Source: an uncultured Collinsella sp. (lineage in GTDB: Bacteria; Actinomycetota; Coriobacteriia; Coriobacteriales; Coriobacteriaceae). Taken from it: a stretch of 40,821 nt of DNA. Of the stretch, positions 15,431-23,883 are shown piece by piece (within the stretch, counting starts at the first letter, position 1; the number at the start of each line of letters is the position of its first letter). The stretch is from positions 1 through 40,821 of the forward strand of contig UQAU01000018.1 in the NCBI GenBank assembly GCA_900539035.1, written 5' to 3'. Position numbers and translations under genes: made by a program. The notes beneath the pieces were generated by a model. It was not told the DNA's origin. It saw nothing but the letters and a program-made list of their open reading frames with translations, and ran no database searches.

Positions 15431-16328
15431 TGTAAAGAAACGTGGCGGATTGGGACGTGGACTCAATGCTTTGGTCTCAGAGGCCGAGTATGAGACCGGT
15501 GGTTCGGCTGCAGCGGGTTCAAATGCATCATCTGAAACAAAACTACCTATTGAGGATATTGTTCCCAACCCTAACCAGCCGCGAATTCACTTTAACGAAA
15601 CTGAACTTCGCGAGTTGAGCGAGTCAATCCAAGAACATGGCGTTTTGCAGCCACTTTTGGTTCGCAAACATGGAAACGGCTATGAGATCATCGCTGGTGA
15701 GCGTCGTTACCAGGCATCAAAGCTTGCTGGTCTTGAGGAACTGCCTGTCATCATTAAAGAAGTTAATGATGAAGAGATGTTGGCTCTCGCTCTTATCGAA
15801 AACCTTCAGCGTTCTGACCTGAATCCTGTCGAAGAGGCTAAGGGCTATCGACAGCTCATCGATGCCAGCGGTATGACGCAGGAGGCATTGTCGAAGGCAG
15901 TAAGCAAGTCACGCTCTGCAATTACAAACTCGCTGCGCCTTCTCGATCTTCCTGAAGTTGTTCAGCAGATGATTTTTGAGGGCAAACTTACTGCTGGTCA
16001 TGCACGTGCGATTCTTGCAGTTCCCTATGAGGATGCTCGAATTCGACTTGCAGAGAAAGTTGTTGCAGAGGGTCTTTCCGTAAGAGCGACAGAAAATCTT
16101 GCTCCGTTGTTTTCTGCCGGAGAGACACCTAAGACGCCGAGGCCTGCAACGCCTCAGTCTTTTAAAAAGGCTGCCCGTGTGCTCCGTCAGGTATTTAATA
16201 CCAACGTTCGTGTGAAGAGCTCGCGTGGAAAGAATAAGATTGAGATTGAGTTTAAAGACGAGGAAGAGCTCTCTCGTATTCTTGGCGAAATGATTCAGTT
16301 TGATCAAGGAGGCCAAGATGAGGAATAA
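15423..16328 (+). CDS. parB: Chromosome partitioning protein ParB/Spo0J
   Basis: CTP-dependent DNA clamp that loads at parS and spreads. The 301-residue product begins with KKRGGLGRGLNALV, the N-terminal ParA-activating motif. It then has the CTP-binding boxes GERRYQAS and ENLQRSDLNPVEEA, a helix-turn-helix around TQEALSKAVSKSRSAITNSL, and a C-terminal dimerisation region. The GTG start overlaps parA by 8 nt. The 3' end overlaps the next small gene by 11 nt. Cognate parS sites lie 0.8-0.9 kb upstream. Confidence 0.96.
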   Translation: MPSVKKRGGLGRGLNALVSEAEYETGGSAAAGSNASSETKLPIEDIVPNPNQPRIHFNETELRELSESIQEHGVLQPLLVRKHGNGYEIIAGERRYQASKLAGLEELPVIIKEVNDEEMLALALIENLQRSDLNPVEEAKGYRQLIDASGMTQEALSKAVSKSRSAITNSLRLLDLPEVVQQMIFEGKLTAGHARAILAVPYEDARIRLAEKVVAEGLSVRATENLAPLFSAGETPKTPRPATPQSFKKAARVLRQVFNTNVRVKSSRGKNKIEIEFKDEEELSRILGEMIQFDQGGQDEE

Positions 16329-16572
16329 GATTTTAACAGCGATTGCATTGGCGACGACTGTCGCGGCTGGTGCCTTTGCTGGTTATAAGATTGCGACAGA
16401 CGATGAACTTCGAGGTCGTTTGCTTCGTGGCGCGCAAGATATCGTCGATACTTCCAAAAAGAAAATGGATGTTATGACGGAAGATGTTGCCATGCGTACT
16501 GCTCAGGTAACGAAGAATCCCAAGATTAATCAAGGTTGGGTTAGCAACCAATGGGAAAATGTAGGCTATTAG
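16318..16572 (+). CDS. Small membrane-anchored protein downstream of parB
   Basis: An 84-residue protein with an N-terminal hydrophobic segment (about residues 5-22, ILTAIALATTVAAGAFAG) and a hydrophilic, mostly helical tail containing DELRGRLLRGAQDIVDTSKKK. It loosely resembles YtxH-like small membrane proteins, but I do not recognise a defined family. The ATG has AAGGAGG a few bases upstream, within the end of parB, and the genes overlap by 11 nt, so it belongs to the parAB operon. A role in tethering the origin or the ParAB system to the membrane is possible but unproven. Its stop codon lies within the second TTAGGTACCTAAC palindrome. Confidence 0.8.
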   Translation: MRNKILTAIALATTVAAGAFAGYKIATDDELRGRLLRGAQDIVDTSKKKMDVMTEDVAMRTAQVTKNPKINQGWVSNQWENVGY

Positions 16573-16581
16573 GTACCTAAC
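16569..16581. repeat. TTAGGTACCTAAC palindrome, copy 2
   Basis: Identical to the 13-mer at 13065-13077. Here it overlaps the stop codon of the small membrane protein gene. Together the two copies bracket jag, rsmG, parS, parA, parB and the small gene. Confidence 0.6.
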
Positions 16582-16603
16582 AATTACTCAGCATATTTTG
16601 AGA

Positions 16604-16642
16604 GGTCCTTGTCTGATTCACGAGACAAGGACCCTTTATTTT
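16604..16642 (+). terminator. Rho-independent terminator of the parAB operon
   Basis: An 11-bp stem (16604-16614 with 16623-16633) with an 8-nt loop is followed by a T-rich tail CTTTATTTT. Confidence 0.85.
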
Positions 16643-16689
16643 GGCCGTAGAAAATGGGACAGTTAGCAGCTGATTCAAAATTAAGGTCA

Positions 16690-16734
16690 ATAAATGAAAC
16701 GACCCCGCTTGCATATTCTGCAACCGGGGTCGTT
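16690..16734 (-). terminator. Terminator of rlmN
   Basis: An outer 10-bp stem (16698-16707 with 16725-16734) plus an inner 5-bp stem (TTGCA/TGCAA) lies 37-81 nt past the rlmN stop codon. The T-tract on the minus strand is short (GTTTCATTTATT), so strength is uncertain. Confidence 0.7.
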
Positions 16735-16737
16735 CGA

Positions 16738-16753
16738 TGTTTCACATGAAACG
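16738..16753. promoter_or_regulatory. parS-like site next to rlmN
   Basis: TGTTTCACATGAAACG matches parS at 14 of 16 positions. It lies between the rlmN stop codon and its terminator, about 2.1 kb from the perfect cluster. Confidence 0.5.
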
Positions 16754-16770
16754 TTTTGGGTGCGACTCCC

Positions 16771-17823
16771 CTATGCGTTCTTCTGAACCTTGAAGCGCTG
16801 CTTCAGCTGTCCGCAAGCGGCGTCAATATCGTTACCACGGGAGTTACGAATCGTGGTCTCGATGCCACGGGACTCAAGACGACGCTGAAGATCCTCAACC
16901 TTATGAATCGGCGACGGCTTGAGCGGGCTACCCTCGATGTCGTTAAGCTGAATGAGGTTAACGTGGCACAGCGTTCCCTCGCAGAAGTCGCAGAGCGCCT
17001 GCATTTCGGGATTCGTATCGTTGACGCCTTCGATCATGGCATACTCATAGGTCGGGCGGCGGCCAGTCTTCTCGGTGTAGAGTTGAAGCGCCTCGTGAAG
17101 GCGAAGTAGCGTGTACTTCTTAACACCGGGCATGAGCTTATTGCGTGTCGACTGGATGGCGGAATGCAGGGAAACGGCAAGCGTGAACTGCTCGGGGATG
17201 TCGGTAAATTTGCGAATACCGGGAATAACGCCGCTGGTAGAGACGGTGAGGTGACGAGCGCCGATACCGATGCCGTCGGGGTCGTTGAGGATTCGCAGAG
17301 CCTTGAGAACCTCGTCGTAGTTGGCAAACGGCTCGCCCTGGCCCATAAAGACGACGCTCGTGGCACGCTCGCCAAAGTCGTTGGATACATGAAGCACCTG
17401 GTCGACGATCTCTTGGGCGGTCAGAGAGCGCTTGAGGCCGTTGAGACCAGTAGCGCAAAAGGCGCAGCCCATGCCACAGCCTGCCTGGGTGGAAACGCAG
17501 ACGGAAAGCTTGTTACGACGGGGCATGCCGACAGTCTCGACGGAAACGCCGTCGTGGTACTCGAGTAGATACTTGCGAGAGCCATCTTTGGAAACTTGCT
17601 TGGTTAGTTCAGTCGGCGTGTCGAAGTCAAAAGCCTCTTTAAGCTGCTCACGGAAAGCCTTGGGAAGGTTGGTCATATCGTCAAACGAACAAACGTTCTT
17701 CTCAAAGACCCATTCGATGAGCTGCTTCGCGCGGAACGCGGGCTGGCCAAGTTCGGCCACGAGCTCGCGAATATCGTTTTGGCTCAAGTCGCGAATGTCC
17801 TGAGATTTAGTCCTGGGATTCAT
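16771..17823 (-). CDS. rlmN: Dual-specificity RNA methyltransferase RlmN
   Basis: Radical SAM enzyme that methylates C2 of A2503 in 23S rRNA and A37 in some tRNAs. The 350-residue product has the CxxxCxxC cluster at Cys116, Cys120 and Cys123, and the two further cysteines expected for its methyl-transfer mechanism, Cys109 (CVSTQAGC) and Cys337 (DAACGQ). The GEPFANYDEVLKALRIL segment is also typical. ATG start with AAAGG upstream. It is a single gene on the minus strand, convergent with the parAB operon and divergent from ddl. Confidence 0.96.
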   Translation of the reverse strand: MNPRTKSQDIRDLSQNDIRELVAELGQPAFRAKQLIEWVFEKNVCSFDDMTNLPKAFREQLKEAFDFDTPTELTKQVSKDGSRKYLLEYHDGVSVETVGMPRRNKLSVCVSTQAGCGMGCAFCATGLNGLKRSLTAQEIVDQVLHVSNDFGERATSVVFMGQGEPFANYDEVLKALRILNDPDGIGIGARHLTVSTSGVIPGIRKFTDIPEQFTLAVSLHSAIQSTRNKLMPGVKKYTLLRLHEALQLYTEKTGRRPTYEYAMIEGVNDTNPEMQALCDFCEGTLCHVNLIQLNDIEGSPLKPSPIHKVEDLQRRLESRGIETTIRNSRGNDIDAACGQLKQRFKVQKNA

Positions 17824-17838
17824 GGAAGCCTTTCGATT

Positions 17839-17868
17839 TTGGGGAAACGTAGAGGGTATCGCTACAAT
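17839..17868 (+). promoter_or_regulatory. Candidate ddl promoter
   Basis: A -10 TACAAT (17863-17868) lies 40 nt upstream of ddl, with TTGGGG (17839-17844) 18 bp before it as a weak -35. It sits in the divergent rlmN-ddl gap. Confidence 0.45.
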
Positions 17869-17908
17869 ATGGTATCAGCTGCAGAAATTATAGAGGAGGA
17901 GTCTGCCC

Positions 17909-18874
17909 ATGCCGGGTAAAAGCCTAGAGAACATGCACGTAGCGGTCTTGGCGGGCGGTCATTCCGCCGAGCGCGAGATCTCGCTCAATTCGGGAAAGAA
18001 CGTCGTGGTTGCCTTGAAGGAAGCCGGCTACACCTCGGTGGAGCTGCTCGACACGGCCGCTGATGACTTTATGGTAACCATGGCGACTGGCGGTTTCGAT
18101 GTGGCATTTATCGCCATGCACGGCGCCGGCGGTGAGGATGGCGCCATGCAGGGTGCCATGGAGACCCTGGGTATCCCCTACACGGCCTCGGGCGTGCTTG
18201 CCAGCGCCTGCGGTGCCGACAAGGAGGTCTCTAAGCTCCTGTACGCCAAGGCGGGCATTCCCATTGCCCCCGGCCTCGCGCTCGAGGTGGGCGATGAAGT
18301 CGATATCGATCATATCGTCGAGGTTTGTGGCGAGCGCTGCTTTGTGAAGCCGGCCGTCAACGGTTCCAGCTATGGCATTTCCCTGGTCCATGAGCCCTCC
18401 GAGCTGCCCGCGGCAATCGCCAAGGCGTTTGAGTACGGCGACAAAGTGCTGGTCGAGAAGCGCATCGAGGGTACCGAGATCACCGTCGGCGTGTACGGCG
18501 AAGATGACGTGCGCGCTCTGCCGATTGTCGAGATTCGTAAGCCCGAGGACTGCGAGTTCTACGATCTGGACGTGAAATATGTCGACCCTACGGACATCCA
18601 TCGCATTCCGGCGCAGATTTCACCCGAGAACTACGCTCGTGCCCAGGAGCTTGCCTGTGCCGCTCACAAGGCGCTCGGTTGCCTGGGCATCTCGCGCAGC
18701 GATTTTATCGTGAGCGAGGACGGCCCCGTTATCCTCGAGACCAATACCATTCCCGGCATGACCGATACGTCGCTGTATCCGGATGAGATCCGCCACACCG
18801 ACGACATGACGTTCCCGCAGGTCTGTGACAGCCTGATCCGTATGGGTCTTCGTCGAGCGGGCATTGCATGCTAA
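17909..18874 (+). CDS. ddl: D-alanine--D-alanine ligase
   Basis: ATP-grasp enzyme joining two D-alanines for peptidoglycan precursors. The 321-residue product has the N-terminal AVLAGGHSAEREISLNSG, the central ATP-grasp lid FVKPAVNGSSYGIS, and the C-terminal metal-binding LETNTIPGMTDTSLYP. Tyr373-type segments near GSSYG fit a D-Ala rather than a D-Lac ligase, but substrate choice cannot be settled by eye. The ATG has GGAGGAG upstream. It overlaps the helicase gene downstream by 7 nt, so the two are co-expressed. Confidence 0.94.
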   Translation: MPGKSLENMHVAVLAGGHSAEREISLNSGKNVVVALKEAGYTSVELLDTAADDFMVTMATGGFDVAFIAMHGAGGEDGAMQGAMETLGIPYTASGVLASACGADKEVSKLLYAKAGIPIAPGLALEVGDEVDIDHIVEVCGERCFVKPAVNGSSYGISLVHEPSELPAAIAKAFEYGDKVLVEKRIEGTEITVGVYGEDDVRALPIVEIRKPEDCEFYDLDVKYVDPTDIHRIPAQISPENYARAQELACAAHKALGCLGISRSDFIVSEDGPVILETNTIPGMTDTSLYPDEIRHTDDMTFPQVCDSLIRMGLRRAGIAC

Positions 18875-21762
18875 TCGAGGACGCGGTTTCGTCAGGAACG
18901 CCGCAGTTTGTCATCGACTCCTATGCCACGCTTGCCGAACGCGCCAAAACGCAGTCCTTCGGCCTCATCGAGGAAGATGTGATTGTCCTCGATACCGAGA
19001 CCACAGGTCTTTCGGTGCAGGACAATGAACTGATCGAGATCTCGGCGGCCCGTCTTTCGGGCCGCGAGATCGTCGACCGCTTCGATACCTTCGTGCATTC
19101 CAAGCAGCTGATTCCCGCCGAGATTACCGAGCTCACAAGCATTACAAATGCCGATGTGGCAGATGCCCCGTCGGCCGTTGAGGCCGTCGCCGCTCTCGCC
19201 GATTTTGTCGGTGGTTGCCCGGTGATCGCACATAACGCCACGTTCGACCGCTCGTTTATCGAGTCGGTCAAAGGCGGCGTCAACGTGAGCGATATTTGGA
19301 TCGATTCGCTGGCGCTGTCGCGCATCGCGCTTCCGCGCCTGGCCTCGCACAAGCTGTCTTTTATGGCCGATCTGTTTGGCTGTGACTCGGTATCACACCG
19401 TGCCAATGCCGACGTCGACGCCCTGTGTGGCGTATGGCGCGTGTTGCTCGTGGCGCTCACCGACTTGCCCCAGGGCCTCATGGCGCGCCTAGCCGACATG
19501 CATCCGGACGTGCCTTGGTCCTATCGTCCTATCTTCTCATTCTTGGCGGGGCAGAACCCTGGTTCTATCTTCTCTCTCAGCGCCGCTCGTGCTGACGTTC
19601 TCAAGGCCGATCGCGCCGACGATCGGGTGGACGCCGACGAACTGCCGGTACTCAAGATGCCGAGTCGTGAGGAGATTGAGGCAGACTATGCGCCAGGTGG
19701 CCTGGTCAATCGCATGTATCCCACCTACGAGCCGCGTGATGAGCAGATCGCGATGGCACTCGAGGTCCGCGATGCGCTGGTCACGGGCACTCATCGTGTA
19801 ATTGAGGCGGGCACAGGCGTCGGCAAATCGATGGCCTATCTGGTACCTTTTGCCGAGGCAGCGCGCCGTAACAACATCACGGTTGGTATTGCGACCAAAT
19901 CGAACAATCTCGCCGACCAGCTCATGTACCATGAGCTGCCAAAACTTGCCGAGCAACTGGACGGTGGTCTGTCATTTTGCGCTCTCAAGGGCTATGACCA
20001 CTATCCGTGTCTGCGCAAGCTTGAGCGCATGAGCCGCGGCCAGGTCGAGATTACCACCAAGCGCGATCCGGCGGACACGCTCACGGCGGTCGCGGTCATT
20101 ATGGCGTACGTCTGCCAATCAGCCGATGGCGACCTCGACTCGCTCGGCATTCGGTGGCGCAGCGTCAACCGCCCCGACTTTACGACGGCCTCGCGCGAGT
20201 GTGCTCGTCGCCTCTGCCCGTTTTTCCCTGATAAATGTTTGGTCCACGGCGCTCGCCGTCGTGCAGCGCATGCCGACGTGGTGGTCACCAACCATTCCCT
20301 GCTGTTCCGCAATGTCGCGGCCGAGGGCAGGATTTTGCCTCCGATTCGTCATTGGGTAATCGACGAGGCCCATTCTATCGAGCGCGAGGCGCGCCGCCAG
20401 TGGGCGCGCGTGGTGTCGGCGGACGAATCACGCGTTCTGTTTGAGCGCCTGGGCGGCTCGACCACCGGCGCGCTAAGCCAGGTTTCCCGTGATTTGGCAA
20501 CCTCCGAGGGCTCTACGCTCTATCTGGGCCTTACTGCCAAGGCGACGTCGACGGTTGCGCGCGCGAGCATGGCAATCGCCGACGTGTTCGATGGCGTTCG
20601 CGAGCTCGGCCACCGTGCCCGTGGGGGTTATGACAATGCCAATCTATGGATTGGCCCCGAGCTGCGCGAATCTGACGACTGGCATGATTTCTTACCGTCG
20701 GCCTACACTGCCATCGACGCATTGGAACAAGCTGACAAGAGCGTCGACGCGCTGGTGCAGGCCGTCGCCGCCGACAAGCCCGAGGTTGTTGTCGACCTGG
20801 GTGATATCTCGCGCCGCCTACACGAGCTGGCCGAGAACCTCAAACTCATCATTGACGGCACCGATGAACACTACGTGTATTCGCTGCAGGTCAATCGCAG
20901 GCTGCGTGCCGGCGGAGAGTCAATGACCGCAGAGCGCATCGACATTGGCGAGGCCTTGGCAACCGAGTGGCTGCCCGAGGTTCACACGGCCATCTTTGCC
21001 TCGGCGACCATGACGGTGTCCAAAAGCTTTGAACACTTTAACCACGCGGTCGGCCTCGATCGCATCGGCGCTTCAACATCCTCATCGCTGCACTTGGACT
21101 CGAGCTACGACTTCGATTCGAACATGGCTGTAGTCGTTGCGGGCGATATCCCCGATCCGCGCGATCGTGAGAGCTATCTTACGGCGCTCGAGCGCGTGCT
21201 GGTCGACGCCCATCTTGCCATGGGCGGATCGGTGCTCACGCTGTTCACCAATCGGCGCGACATGGAAGACCTGTACGCCCGCGTTGAGCCTAAGATGGCC
21301 CGTGCGGGTCTGGAGCTCAACTGCCAGCAGCGCAACTCATCTCCTCGTCGCCTGCGCGATCGGTTTATCAACGAGCCGACTTCATCGCTTTTTGCGCTTA
21401 AGGCCTTCTGGGAGGGATTCGACGCCAGCGGCGAGACGCTGCGCTGCGTCATCATTCCCAAGCTTCCGTTCTCGAGTCCCACGGATCCGCTCTCGTGCGA
21501 GCGCAACCTGCGCGAAGACCGCGCTTGGGCGCGCTATTCGCTGCCCGAGGCGGTGCTCGAGGTCAAGCAGGCGGCCGGCCGCCTTATCCGCTCGTCGACC
21601 GATTGCGGCGTGCTGATTCTGGCCGACCCGCGCCTGGTGACGAAGGGCTACGGAAAGAAGTTCTTAACGTCGCTGCCCACGAGCTCCTACCAGCGTATCG
21701 AATCGGCGCAGATCGGGCACTATCTGCAACTGTGGCGCGCACGCCACGAGCGGCGGCGCTAA
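18868..21762 (+). CDS. dinG: DnaQ-type exonuclease fused to DinG-family helicase
   Basis: A 964-residue fusion. Residues about 38-190 form a DEDDh 3'-5' exonuclease with Asp42 and Glu44 (LDTETTG), Asp127 (AHNATFD), His177 and Asp182. The rest is an XPD/DinG-like superfamily 2 helicase with Walker A GTGVGKS (315-321), DEAH (499-502) and a C-terminal motif QAAGRLIRS. Cys381, Cys445, Cys450 and Cys457 are spaced like the four iron-sulfur ligands of DinG. The fusion resembles the DinG of Bacillus and relatives, but those lack the iron-sulfur cysteines. Likely role is DNA repair or processing of blocked forks. It overlaps ddl by 7 nt and meets the WYL gene tail to tail with a 4-nt overlap. Confidence 0.92.
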   Translation: MLIEDAVSSGTPQFVIDSYATLAERAKTQSFGLIEEDVIVLDTETTGLSVQDNELIEISAARLSGREIVDRFDTFVHSKQLIPAEITELTSITNADVADAPSAVEAVAALADFVGGCPVIAHNATFDRSFIESVKGGVNVSDIWIDSLALSRIALPRLASHKLSFMADLFGCDSVSHRANADVDALCGVWRVLLVALTDLPQGLMARLADMHPDVPWSYRPIFSFLAGQNPGSIFSLSAARADVLKADRADDRVDADELPVLKMPSREEIEADYAPGGLVNRMYPTYEPRDEQIAMALEVRDALVTGTHRVIEAGTGVGKSMAYLVPFAEAARRNNITVGIATKSNNLADQLMYHELPKLAEQLDGGLSFCALKGYDHYPCLRKLERMSRGQVEITTKRDPADTLTAVAVIMAYVCQSADGDLDSLGIRWRSVNRPDFTTASRECARRLCPFFPDKCLVHGARRRAAHADVVVTNHSLLFRNVAAEGRILPPIRHWVIDEAHSIEREARRQWARVVSADESRVLFERLGGSTTGALSQVSRDLATSEGSTLYLGLTAKATSTVARASMAIADVFDGVRELGHRARGGYDNANLWIGPELRESDDWHDFLPSAYTAIDALEQADKSVDALVQAVAADKPEVVVDLGDISRRLHELAENLKLIIDGTDEHYVYSLQVNRRLRAGGESMTAERIDIGEALATEWLPEVHTAIFASATMTVSKSFEHFNHAVGLDRIGASTSSSLHLDSSYDFDSNMAVVVAGDIPDPRDRESYLTALERVLVDAHLAMGGSVLTLFTNRRDMEDLYARVEPKMARAGLELNCQQRNSSPRRLRDRFINEPTSSLFALKAFWEGFDASGETLRCVIIPKLPFSSPTDPLSCERNLREDRAWARYSLPEAVLEVKQAAGRLIRSSTDCGVLILADPRLVTKGYGKKFLTSLPTSSYQRIESAQIGHYLQLWRARHERRR

Positions 21763-22676
21763 AGCGGACAGACGAGGGTTTTTGCCATATCGCACAGGCG
21801 CTTTGACAGGGCGGGGTCATCCAAGATGCGGATGGCTCCGCCCGCTGCGATTACCTGGCTCAGTAGCCAACGCTCGGAGCCGTAATGCACGGTTACCATT
21901 GCCGTGTCTGCCCCGCTGCGCTCGATTAGAGTGATGCCGGCCCAGTCCAGATGCTCCGCCATATCGAATGGCATCAAGAGCTTTGCGCTACGCTGCGTCC
22001 GGGCAAGGGAATCGTGGAGGGATGTGACGTCCGGTGCGTGAGGCACGACGGAGTCTTCCGTCAAGGTGAGTCCCTCGATTTTATCCATGCGATAGATGCG
22101 CTGCTCATCGACTGCGACGTCCCAGGCAATCAGGTATGTTTGGTCGCCGTTTGCCGTAATGCGCAAGGGGTCGACCAGACGCTCGCGTGGCCGTGCATCG
22201 TCCATCGAGCGATACGAGATGCGGCAGCGAACGCCATCCTGAATGGCGCAGCTCAGCTGCTGCCAGTGCGACCCGTGGTTGACGGCGTCAAAGACGCGCT
22301 GGTTATAGCCGAGCTCTTCGGGTAGAAGGGCATGTCGAATCCGAGCTGCCGTCTGCGGCTCGATCCCCAACGATTCAAGTTCATGGTTGAGCACAGCGCC
22401 CTCGGCGGCACTCAGGCGCAACGGTAGCACACGCCCGGCGTCACCGGTGAGGACCACACGCTCGCCGCGGCATTCGCAGATGATGCGTGCGCCCGATTCT
22501 CGGTCCGCGAGCGTCGAGACGATCTCGAGAATCTCGCCGAGCGACACCCCCGTGATGTCAAAGCGGCTGCAAATCTCGGTTCGTGTCATGCCGCTCTCGC
22601 CGGCGGCGTAGAGGGCCTCCATGATGTCGATGGCGCGGGAGAGCCTCTGCTCGCTGGTGAGTTTACGCACGGGCAT
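21759..22676 (-). CDS. WYL-domain regulator, PafC-like
   Basis: A 305-residue transcription factor with an N-terminal winged helix (residues about 5-60, TRTEICSRFDITGVSLGEILE) and a C-terminal WYL sensor domain (CRISYRSMDDARPRERLVDPLRI, then TYLIAWDVAVDEQRIYRMDKIEGL). It is the second of two adjacent WYL genes; its ATG overlaps the end of the first by 14 nt, so they are translationally coupled. In Actinobacteria such a pair (PafB and PafC) forms a heterodimer activating a LexA-independent DNA damage response; that role here is inference. I used the ATG at 22676; an in-frame TTG at 22697 also exists. The 3' end overlaps the DinG-type helicase gene by 4 nt. Confidence 0.85.
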   Translation of the reverse strand: MPVRKLTSEQRLSRAIDIMEALYAAGESGMTRTEICSRFDITGVSLGEILEIVSTLADRESGARIICECRGERVVLTGDAGRVLPLRLSAAEGAVLNHELESLGIEPQTAARIRHALLPEELGYNQRVFDAVNHGSHWQQLSCAIQDGVRCRISYRSMDDARPRERLVDPLRITANGDQTYLIAWDVAVDEQRIYRMDKIEGLTLTEDSVVPHAPDVTSLHDSLARTQRSAKLLMPFDMAEHLDWAGITLIERSGADTAMVTVHYGSERWLLSQVIAAGGAIRILDDPALSKRLCDMAKTLVCPL

Positions 22677-23685
22677 GCTCGTGCACCGTCCTTTCAATGA
22701 GGTGGTTCCACGCCTGCTTGAGCGATTCGGGGGCCACAGGCCTCATGCCGTCCATGGCGTGGGCCATGCAAAATGAGGCGGCGGCTTCAAGATCGCGCAC
22801 GTCAACGGTCCAGGTCCATCCCGCATCGGTGTGTGCGAGCTCACCTCGCCCGCGCGTGAGGCCGTTGATCATATCGATCTGCGTCTGAGGGGCGAACGAG
22901 AACGTGGCTGCAACGGGCGGTCGGTCGGCAAAATCGAATTCAAAGAACAGATAGTCGTTGAGATTGAAGTCTGCAGGGATGGCGTAGGCCTTCGAAGGAC
23001 GCCAAGCGCGAACGATACGGTCGCAGCGGAATGTCCTGATGTCGTCGGTAACATTGTCGAGGCCGCAGAAGTACGCCACGCCCTCGCGCTCGAACATGCC
23101 GTAGACGCAGACGGTACGTTCTTTCTGCTCGCCGCGTCCGTTCTGATATAAAAACCGCAGCGCGCATCGCTCGGCAAAGGCGCTCCATACCGCATCGACG
23201 GTGGGAGAGCGGCGAATCGGTGTTTCGTCCACCGTCGTCCCACCGGTGAGATAGGCAATCTTGGAGCGAATATCGGCAAGCGGCGCGGAGAAGGTGGATG
23301 AGCCGGCCGCTAGCGTCTGGTCGATGGCGTTGAGCAGGATATCGGCGTCGTCTGCGGTGATGAGGCCGCCTGCCGCAAACGTGTGCTCGCGGTCGATTGT
23401 CCACGAGCTTTCCTCGGTCTCCTGCGCGCCGGCGGGGCGAACCTCCTTGATTAAGATGCCGCGTTCGAGCAGCTTGTCACGATCGCGTCGAAACTTGCGC
23501 TTATCCGAGTCGATATTGCCCGAGCCATATCCCAGGTCAGAATCCAAGACGATCTGCTCGGTCGTCAGCGGTTCGGGGGAGCTGTTGAGTACAAAGAAAA
23601 GATTGAGGATGCGCTGAGCCGTTTTATCGAAACTGGGCTCCGAATTCCCCTTTTTAATTGTCGCGGTCGTGTCGCTTGCCGTCAT
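22663..23685 (-). CDS. WYL-domain regulator, PafB-like
   Basis: A 340-residue WYL protein. The N-terminal helix-turn-helix spans about residues 20-80 (RILNLFFVLNSSPEPLTTEQIV, split around a GSGN linker, then KRKFRRDRDKLLERGI). A middle helical region and a WYL domain follow (CALRFLYQNGRGEQKERTVCVYGMF, VAYFCGLDNVTDDIRTFRCDRIV). ATG start with GAGG upstream. It is the first gene of the WYL pair and is divergent from the large M28-like gene. The 198-bp gap between them must hold promoters for both; only TATACT at 23810-23815 stands out as a -10 for the rightward gene. Confidence 0.85.
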   Translation of the reverse strand: MTASDTTATIKKGNSEPSFDKTAQRILNLFFVLNSSPEPLTTEQIVLDSDLGYGSGNIDSDKRKFRRDRDKLLERGILIKEVRPAGAQETEESSWTIDREHTFAAGGLITADDADILLNAIDQTLAAGSSTFSAPLADIRSKIAYLTGGTTVDETPIRRSPTVDAVWSAFAERCALRFLYQNGRGEQKERTVCVYGMFEREGVAYFCGLDNVTDDIRTFRCDRIVRAWRPSKAYAIPADFNLNDYLFFEFDFADRPPVAATFSFAPQTQIDMINGLTRGRGELAHTDAGWTWTVDVRDLEAAASFCMAHAMDGMRPVAPESLKQAWNHLIERTVHEHARA

Positions 23686-23883
23686 AGAGTCCTCGCATGA
23701 GAAGGTGGTTTGCTGCCATGATTTTAGTCCGATATGGAGATTAGGCTATATCCTTGTCCGCTCAGGGCGTTAAGATGGCCCGAATTCGGTCGTTTGCGCT
23801 CGCTCGGGGTATACTTTCGACTATATACGGTTCTAATGTGCATACATTGGGCCTATTTGTCGGATTATGGATGTGGAGCGCAC

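Noticed and set aside
23734..23883. Upstream extension of the M28-like protein by 50 residues
   Set aside because: The first codons precede the likely promoter -10 (TATACT at 23810) and have no ribosome binding site; ATG 23884 does.
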